From: an uncultured Clostridium sp.
GTDB lineage: Bacteria; Bacillota; Clostridia; TANB77; CAG-508
NCBI GenBank assembly: GCA_905213875.1
Contig: CAJMJN010000020.1
Location: 1 to 27,900 of the forward strand
Length of the DNA stretch: 27,900 nucleotides
Reading direction: 5' to 3'
The translations under genes were made by a program, and so were the position numbers. Numbering within the stretch: position 1 is the first letter of the stretch; the number at the start of each line of letters is the position of its first letter. Below the pieces are notes generated by a model that was given only the letters and a program-made list of their open reading frames with translations, ran no database searches and was not told the DNA's origin. Shown piece by piece: positions 23,157 to 27,900 of this stretch.

Positions 23157-24467
23157 TTATTTTTCTTTTCTATATTTAACTGGTTGATATGTACTATATT
23201 TCAAATCTTCTTTTGAGTATTGATCAGGTTTTAACCCTACTCTATCTTTCATTTTATCTAATATTAACACTGCCGCAATTGTCATTATACAGCCTATAAT
23301 TATAAATGTATTTGCCGTTGTTGTAAATTTCAATAAAAATGCACATGTTAATGATATACAAGCTGTAAATAAATTAAGTGTTAATTTACTTAATGCTGTA
23401 ATTTTAGGTCTAATTGTTTTATTTGTGAAATTATTTAAGTATCGTGTCATTAACGCATTATATGGCCCTTTAAATGCATATTGAACTAAATATAATAAAA
23501 AGATTAATACTAGTGATGATTTTGACAATGGATCAGTTCCTATAAATCCAATTATTATACAAGATATTGTTACAGGAAATGTCAAAAATCCAAGCACTTT
23601 ATTTCTTAAAGCTTTATGAAAACGTTCACTATTTCTAGCTGTAATTGCTGCTGAAAATTGTAATAATGCAAATATAATTCCAAAATAAATTTCTGGAACT
23701 TGCATTTCGCTAAGCATACTACTTCTTAAATTAACTATTCCAAGTATCAATCCCATAAATATAGCATTTAATAATATTAATAATCGTATTCTGTCAGATT
23801 TTTTGAAAAATTTCATTGAATCTTTTAATTGTTTAAAATATTTTTTTAGACTAATAGGTTTTACTTTTTCTTCTTTAATTACTGTATGTCTAAATTTAAA
23901 TGATATTATTGTTGATGCTACACAACATATAAAACATAATACCATTGGTATATATCCATTAATAGCAAATGCAAAGCCTGCTATTATAGAAGATATTCCA
24001 TCAAATATATAAAAATATGATGAAGATTTTCCATCTATTGCTGCAAAAACCTTTCCCCTCTTTTTACTTGCTGGCAACGAATCATATAATATGTTTGATT
24101 CACATATTCCTTTTATTGAATACCCTAATGCATAAATAAATTGTATCAATAACAATTCATAAAAATCTTTCATAAATATCATTGCTAATATGCTTAAAGT
24201 GTACAAAATATTACCAATAATAAGGCAATTTTTCTTTCCAATTCTATCTACTAAACTAGTAATAGGTAATTGCCAAAATGTATTAGCTAATGTATAAAAT
24301 GCATCTGCAAATAAAACTTCAGCTGGTGTTAGTCCTTTTATTTGTGTTAAAAATAGAAAAATAATTGGGAAATAAAACAATAGATCCCAAGAAACAGTTT
24401 TATATATTGGAAAAATCCTGACATTTTTTCTCTTTTTTCTTCTTATCGTTTCTTTTGTTTTTGCCAT
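23157..24467 (-). CDS. MFS transporter
   Basis: 436-residue major facilitator superfamily transporter with twelve hydrophobic segments and basic ends (MAKTKETIRRKKRKN; YQPVKYRKEK). The loop after TM2 contains SLVDRIGKKNCLIIGN, the usual MFS motif A form (D-x-x-G-x-K/R-x). The central cytoplasmic loop (FRHTVIKEEKVKPISLKKYFKQLKD) separates two six-helix halves. The substrate cannot be predicted. ATG at 24467 with AAGGAG eight bases upstream. Promoter and terminator make it monocistronic. The -35 overlaps, in the opposite direction, the likely -35 region of the sortase gene. Confidence 0.85.
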   Translation of the reverse strand: MAKTKETIRRKKRKNVRIFPIYKTVSWDLLFYFPIIFLFLTQIKGLTPAEVLFADAFYTLANTFWQLPITSLVDRIGKKNCLIIGNILYTLSILAMIFMKDFYELLLIQFIYALGYSIKGICESNILYDSLPASKKRGKVFAAIDGKSSSYFYIFDGISSIIAGFAFAINGYIPMVLCFICCVASTIISFKFRHTVIKEEKVKPISLKKYFKQLKDSMKFFKKSDRIRLLILLNAIFMGLILGIVNLRSSMLSEMQVPEIYFGIIFALLQFSAAITARNSERFHKALRNKVLGFLTFPVTISCIIIGFIGTDPLSKSSLVLIFLLYLVQYAFKGPYNALMTRYLNNFTNKTIRPKITALSKLTLNLFTACISLTCAFLLKFTTTANTFIIIGCIMTIAAVLILDKMKDRVGLKPDQYSKEDLKYSTYQPVKYRKEK

Positions 24468-24493
24468 TACATACTCCTTAATTTTATATTTTT

Positions 24494-24522
24494 ATAATAA
24501 CAAAATTCTAAGATTTTGACAA
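24494..24522 (-). promoter_or_regulatory. Sigma-A promoter of the MFS transporter
   Basis: Minus strand: TTGTCA (24522-24517), 17 bases, TATTAT (24499-24494). The complementary strand offers TTGACA (24516-24521) towards the sortase gene, but no good -10 follows at 16-18 bases. Confidence 0.55.
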
Positions 24523-24567
24523 GTTTTTTATTATATTTTTTAAGAATTTACATACACTATTATAGCT

Positions 24568-25191
24568 ATGAATCAAATATTAGTTACTAAAAATAATAAA
24601 AAAGTAAAATTAAATAAAAGTTTCTTTAAATTGCAGTTTTTATTTTCTTTTATGATATCTGTTCTTTTAATTTGCAGTATAATTTACACCCTATATTCTA
24701 TAAAAGAATCTGAAAAAGAATCTGCTAAATTAGTCGGAAATTACAATATATACAAACTATATAGTGACTTCTCATATTTTCAAGATAATACAGAAATATC
24801 CACTAATATATTTGGAACTATTGAAATTCCAAAATTAGATATATCTTATCCGATTTTTTCAAGTTTATCTGAAGAAAATTTGAAATTGTCTCCTTGTAAA
24901 TTTTATGGCCCATCACTTACTGAAAATGGTAATATATGTATTGCTGGACATAATTATGACAATAATAAATTTTTTAGCAATTTAGATTCTTTAAATCTTT
25001 TAGATAACATAATTATATATGACAATAACAAAATTAGATATTTATATAAAATATTTGATATTTATGAAGTTAAAGAAAATGACTTGTCACCTATTTTTAG
25101 CTATGATTTAAATGCTAAGACACTAACGTTGATTACATGCAATAATTTAAATAAAAATAGGCTTATTATTAAATCAACTCAATTAAAATAG
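24568..25191 (+). CDS. Sortase (transpeptidase)
   Basis: 207-residue membrane-anchored cysteine transpeptidase that cuts LPXTG-type signals and joins the protein to the cell wall or a pilin. One N-terminal membrane segment (residues about 22-45) is followed by the sortase beta-barrel from IFGTIEIPKLDISYPIF. Catalytic residues are His 128 (IAGHNY), Cys 191 (TLTLITC) and Arg 198 (NKNRLIIKS), the last two in the usual spacing. Length fits classes D/E; I cannot assign a class with confidence. No clear ribosome binding site precedes the ATG at 24568. Its probable substrate is encoded by the adjacent convergent gene. Confidence 0.88.
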   Translation: MNQILVTKNNKKVKLNKSFFKLQFLFSFMISVLLICSIIYTLYSIKESEKESAKLVGNYNIYKLYSDFSYFQDNTEISTNIFGTIEIPKLDISYPIFSSLSEENLKLSPCKFYGPSLTENGNICIAGHNYDNNKFFSNLDSLNLLDNIIIYDNNKIRYLYKIFDIYEVKENDLSPIFSYDLNAKTLTLITCNNLNKNRLIIKSTQLK

Positions 25192-25216
25192 CTTTATTAC
25201 TTTTATATTCACAAAT

Positions 25217-25243
25217 AAAAACCTTTGAATATCAAAGGTTTTT
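25217..25243. terminator. Bidirectional terminator, sortase / LPXTG protein
   Basis: AAAAACCTTTGA (25217-25228) pairs perfectly with TCAAAGGTTTTT (25232-25243) around a 3-base loop, between convergent stops. Confidence 0.88.
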
Positions 25244-25271
25244 ATCTATAAATATCTAATTATAACTGACA

Positions 25272-25655
25272 TTAAATGTTTCTATAATCTTTTACTTTTT
25301 TATAAGCATATACTGCTGATATACCAAATATAACAACTAATGCAGCTATTGGTAATGAACTTGCTACACCTGTTTTTGGTAAATTTGTATTATTATAAAC
25401 ACTTGAATTATTAGATTTGTTTGTGTTTTTTGCTGTATTATTTGTTAATGAATTATTTGTTGCATTATTTGTATTTGCAGTATTATTAGCAGAATTAGTA
25501 TTTGCATTATTACTGCTATTGTTTGATAATAATGTACCAGATAAATCATTATATCCTGTATTATTATCTGCAGCATTAACTATTGAACACATTAAAACTA
25601 GCATAACACTTAAAATTAAAACTGAAAATGTTTTGATTAAATTTGATTTCTTCAT
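25272..25655 (-). CDS. Small Asn-rich LPXTG surface protein
   Basis: 127-residue secreted cell-wall-anchored protein. The ATG at 25655 (MKKSNLIKTF) has AGAGGAG upstream; a longer frame from 25739 overlaps the promoter and lacks a ribosome binding site. Signal peptide residues 1-29 (...CSIVNA, cut before AD). The mature part (30-91) is Asn/Thr/Ser/Ala-rich and likely unfolded (for example TNNATNNSLTNNTAKN). The sorting signal is LPKTG at 92-96, then a hydrophobic segment (99-117) and a basic tail (KKVKDYRNI). With only about 60 mature residues it is probably a spacer or adhesive wall peptide. It is the natural substrate candidate for the adjacent sortase. Confidence 0.88.
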   Translation of the reverse strand: MKKSNLIKTFSVLILSVMLVLMCSIVNAADNNTGYNDLSGTLLSNNSSNNANTNSANNTANTNNATNNSLTNNTAKNTNKSNNSSVYNNTNLPKTGVASSLPIAALVVIFGISAVYAYKKVKDYRNI

Positions 25656-25710
25656 ATTAATATCTCCTCTACTTTTTGATTTTTTATTATTATAATTACA
25701 ATCATTCTTA

Positions 25711-25739
25711 ATTATACTACTTTTATATATATATTTCAA
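25711..25739 (-). promoter_or_regulatory. Sigma-A promoter of the LPXTG gene
   Basis: Minus strand: TTGAAA (25739-25734), 17 bases, TATAAT (25716-25711), leader of about 50 bases. Its position confirms the start at 25655, not 25739. Confidence 0.65.
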
Positions 25740-25901
25740 GAAAAAATCGCAATAAATAATAAAATACTCTTTTCTTGTGTTTCTATAAATTTATTTTATA
25801 CTTAAAAATATTATTAGTCAATATTATTTATCCATTTTTTCTTTACAGTTTCATTACAAAACTATTACATATTTTACACTTTTAAAATTAGACAAAATTG
25901 A

Positions 25902-26993
25902 TTATACATTAAATTTAAACAACACAATGTCTCCATCTTGCATTATATATTCTTTACCTTCTTGACGTACTAGTCCTTTTTCTTTTGCTTGAACCATTCC
26001 GCCTGATGATATTAAATCATCAAAAGAAACAACTTCTGCTTTTATAAATCCTCTTTCTATATCTGAATGAATTTTTCCAGCTGCTTGAGGTGCTTTAGTA
26101 CCTTTCTTTATTGTCCAAGCTCTAACTTCTGGCTCTCCTGCTGTTAAAAATGACATTAATCCTAATAAATCATAACTTCTTTTTATAACCTTGTCTAATC
26201 CTGATTCTTCTAATCCCATTGCCTCTAGCATTTCTTTTTTGTCATCATCTTCTAAGCCTGATAATTCTTCCTCAATTTTAACACATAGCGGAATCACTTC
26301 TGCATTTTCTTGTGCTGCATATTCTTTTACTTTTAAAACTAATGGATCATTTTCAGCATTATCTATTTGACTTTCTGAAATATTTGCAACATATAATATT
26401 GGTTTTGTGGTTAATAAAAATGTTTCTTTTACTATTGGAAGTTCATCTTCATTGAAGTCCAATGTTCTTGCAGATTTTCCTTCTTCTAATGTTTTCTTTA
26501 TTTTTTCAAATAAATCAATTTCTGTTTGATATTTTTTATCAGCTTTCAAATTTTTTCTTGCTTTATCTAATCTTTTATTTACCATCTCTAAATCTGCAAA
26601 TATTAATTCTAAATTAATTGTTTCAATATCTCTAATTGGGTCTACGCTTCCATCTACATGTACCACATTTCCATCTTCAAAACATCTTACAACTTCTACA
26701 ATTGCATCTGTTTCTCTAATATGTGATAAAAATTTATTTCCAAGACCTTCACCTTTGCTTGCCCCCTTAACTAATCCAGCTATGTCAACAAATTCAATTA
26801 CAGCATGTGTTGTTTTTTGCGGATTGTACATTTCAGTTAATTTATCTAATCTCTCATCTGGTACAGGTACAACTCCTACATTTGGTTCTATTGTGCAGAA
26901 TGGATAGTTTGCACATTCTGCACCTGCTTTTGTTATACTATTAAATAATGTACTCTTCCCCACATTTGGAAGTCCTACAATTCCTAATTTCAT
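25902..26993 (-). CDS. ychF: Redox-regulated ATPase / GTP-binding protein YchF
   Basis: 363-residue cytoplasmic P-loop NTPase of the Obg/YchF family, which binds ribosomes and hydrolyses ATP better than GTP in characterised members. G1 is GLPNVGKSTLFN (residues 7-18), G3 is DIAGLVKGASKGEGLGNKFL. The G4 position reads YVANISE instead of NKxD, the feature that explains ATP preference in this family. The C-terminal TGS domain is around PEVRAWTIKKGTKAPQAAGKIHSDIERGFIKAEV. Length is normal. The ATG at 26993 has GAGGAAT upstream. It starts 18 bases after thrS on the same strand. Confidence 0.96.
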   Translation of the reverse strand: MKLGIVGLPNVGKSTLFNSITKAGAECANYPFCTIEPNVGVVPVPDERLDKLTEMYNPQKTTHAVIEFVDIAGLVKGASKGEGLGNKFLSHIRETDAIVEVVRCFEDGNVVHVDGSVDPIRDIETINLELIFADLEMVNKRLDKARKNLKADKKYQTEIDLFEKIKKTLEEGKSARTLDFNEDELPIVKETFLLTTKPILYVANISESQIDNAENDPLVLKVKEYAAQENAEVIPLCVKIEEELSGLEDDDKKEMLEAMGLEESGLDKVIKRSYDLLGLMSFLTAGEPEVRAWTIKKGTKAPQAAGKIHSDIERGFIKAEVVSFDDLISSGGMVQAKEKGLVRQEGKEYIMQDGDIVLFKFNV

Positions 26994-27011
26994 TATAATT
27001 CCTCTTTCTTT

Positions 27012-27900
27012 TTATTTACTTTTATTTTCTACTTCTTCTTTAATTTTAGCTACAAATTCGTCTGCATTTATTGTTTCATTTTCTGCATTTCCTCTTGAAC
27101 GAACAGCCACTGTATTTTCTTCAACTTCTTTATTTCCTACAACTAACATATATGGAACTTTTTCAAGTTGTGCTTCACGAATTTTGTATCCAACTTTTTC
27201 GTTTCTATCATCAATGACAACACGAATACCTACTTTATGAAGTTTTTCTTCAATTTGTTTAGCATATTCTAATTGCGAATCTGCAATTGGTAATATTTTT
27301 ACTTGTGTTGGTGAAAGCCACAATGGGAATGCACCTTTTGTTTCTTCTATTAAGAAACACATAAATCTATCAAATGTACCAAGTATTGCTCTGTGAATAA
27401 CAACAGGTCTATGTTTTTCTCCATCTTCTCCAATATATTCTAATTTGAATCTTTCAGGTAATAAAAAGTCTAATTGGCATGTAGATACTGTTACATCATG
27501 TCCAACAGCAGATTTTAATTGAACATCTAATTTAGGTCCATAAAAAGCTGCTTCTCCTTCTGCCTCATAGAATGGAACTCCAAGTTCTGTTAATATTTCT
27601 CTTAATTGTCCTTCAGCTTTTTCCCACATTTCGTCATCATCAAAATACTTCTCTTTGTTGTTTTTGTCTCTTAAAGATAGTCTAAATTCATAATCTTCAA
27701 ATCCAAAATCTTTATATACAGATAAAATTAATTGAACTACTTTTCCAAATTCTTCTTTTATTTGATCTGGTCTTACAAATAAATGTGCATCATTTTGACA
27801 CATTTCACGTACTCTTTCTAGGCCACAAACACTTCCACTATCTTCATATCTAAAGTCATGTGCTAATTCTCCAATTCTTATTGGTAAATCTCTATATGAA
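27012..27900 (-). CDS. thrS: Threonyl-tRNA synthetase, 3' part (5' end outside window)
   Basis: Partial gene; the frame is open to the window edge and about 296 codons are visible. It reads SYRDLPIRIGELAHDFRYED at the edge, then GSVCGLERVREMCQNDAHLFV, class II motif 2 (FRYEDSG...RVR) and motif 3 (HRAILGTFDRFMCFLIEE), then the HGTP anticodon-binding domain (VKILPIADSQ, GIRVVIDDRNEKVGYKIREAQ, KVPYMLVVGNKEVE). It charges tRNA-Thr. The start of the visible ORF at 27803 is an internal Met, not the true start. The zinc/editing N-terminal domains and any T-box leader lie outside the window. Confidence 0.96.
   Translation of the reverse strand, partial: SYRDLPIRIGELAHDFRYEDSGSVCGLERVREMCQNDAHLFVRPDQIKEEFGKVVQLILSVYKDFGFEDYEFRLSLRDKNNKEKYFDDDEMWEKAEGQLREILTELGVPFYEAEGEAAFYGPKLDVQLKSAVGHDVTVSTCQLDFLLPERFKLEYIGEDGEKHRPVVIHRAILGTFDRFMCFLIEETKGAFPLWLSPTQVKILPIADSQLEYAKQIEEKLHKVGIRVVIDDRNEKVGYKIREAQLEKVPYMLVVGNKEVEENTVAVRSRGNAENETINADEFVAKIKEEVENKSK

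Noticed and set aside
24540..24567. Leaderless start for the sortase from TATTAT just upstream of the ATG
   Set aside because: The -10 would be about four bases from the ATG with no -35 at the right distance.
1..27900. CRISPR array, tRNA or rRNA genes, insertion sequences, prophage
   Set aside because: No regularly spaced repeats, no GC-rich RNA-like segments, no transposase or phage genes; the only recombinase is XerC/D-like.

Overview
The window is very AT-rich, has standard Gram-positive Shine-Dalgarno sites (GGAGG type) and carries endospore genes (yabP, yabQ, divIC, dipicolinate synthase subunit B, a SpoVB-type flippase). Together with adhE, rho, sortase and class-A PBP genes this points to a low-GC Firmicute of the class Clostridia, probably an anaerobic gut-type lineage. 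UGA is used as a stop (the dipicolinate synthase gene ends in it) and prfB is present, so the genetic code is standard. No rRNA, tRNA, CRISPR array or insertion sequence was seen.

Layout. 1-2547: a leftward block with a partial gene at the edge, an orphan helical protein, a FUSC-type exporter with a promoter bracketed by two CIRCE-like operators, and a metallo-beta-lactamase-fold hydrolase. 2601-3870: a decayed stretch with a frameshifted DUF4406-like gene, a 27-codon AlbA_2-like remnant and a phospholipase-C-like gene interrupted by an in-frame TGA. 4026-9097: leftward housekeeping and sporulation genes (rho, divIC, yabQ, yabP, a short aspartokinase, and prfB with its programmed +1 frameshift). 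9159-12529: adhE, translationally coupled to an aminoglycoside-phosphotransferase-like kinase. 12724-12918: a small orphan protein divergent from adhE. 12952-17611: a MATE transporter fused to a cytidylate-kinase-like domain, then a class-A PBP with an Asn/Thr-rich tail. 17769-21759: a frameshifted XerC/D-like recombinase, a CmpB-type membrane protein, dpaB, and a frameshifted SpoVB-like flippase. 21870-25655: an ER/SipW-type signal peptidase, an orphan 144-aa protein, an MFS transporter, and a convergent sortase / LPXTG-protein pair. 25902-27900: ychF and the 3' part of thrS.

How they fit together. The sporulation genes cover cortex and coat morphogenesis (yabP/Q), division (divIC), the aspartate/dipicolinate branch (aspartokinase, dpaB) and a lipid-II-type flippase (spoVB). 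The aspartokinase and dpaB belong to one pathway but are 12 kb apart here. The signal peptidase, sortase and LPXTG protein look like one surface-export theme. Ten promoters with an exact 17-bp spacer and nine hairpin terminators divide the window into short transcription units.

Most notable: (1) the tandem TTAGCASTY inverted repeats around a near-consensus promoter of the FUSC exporter; (2) the transporter-kinase fusion; (3) the adhE-kinase coupling; (4) four interrupted genes in the first 22 kb, which are either real decay or assembly errors and should be checked against reads.
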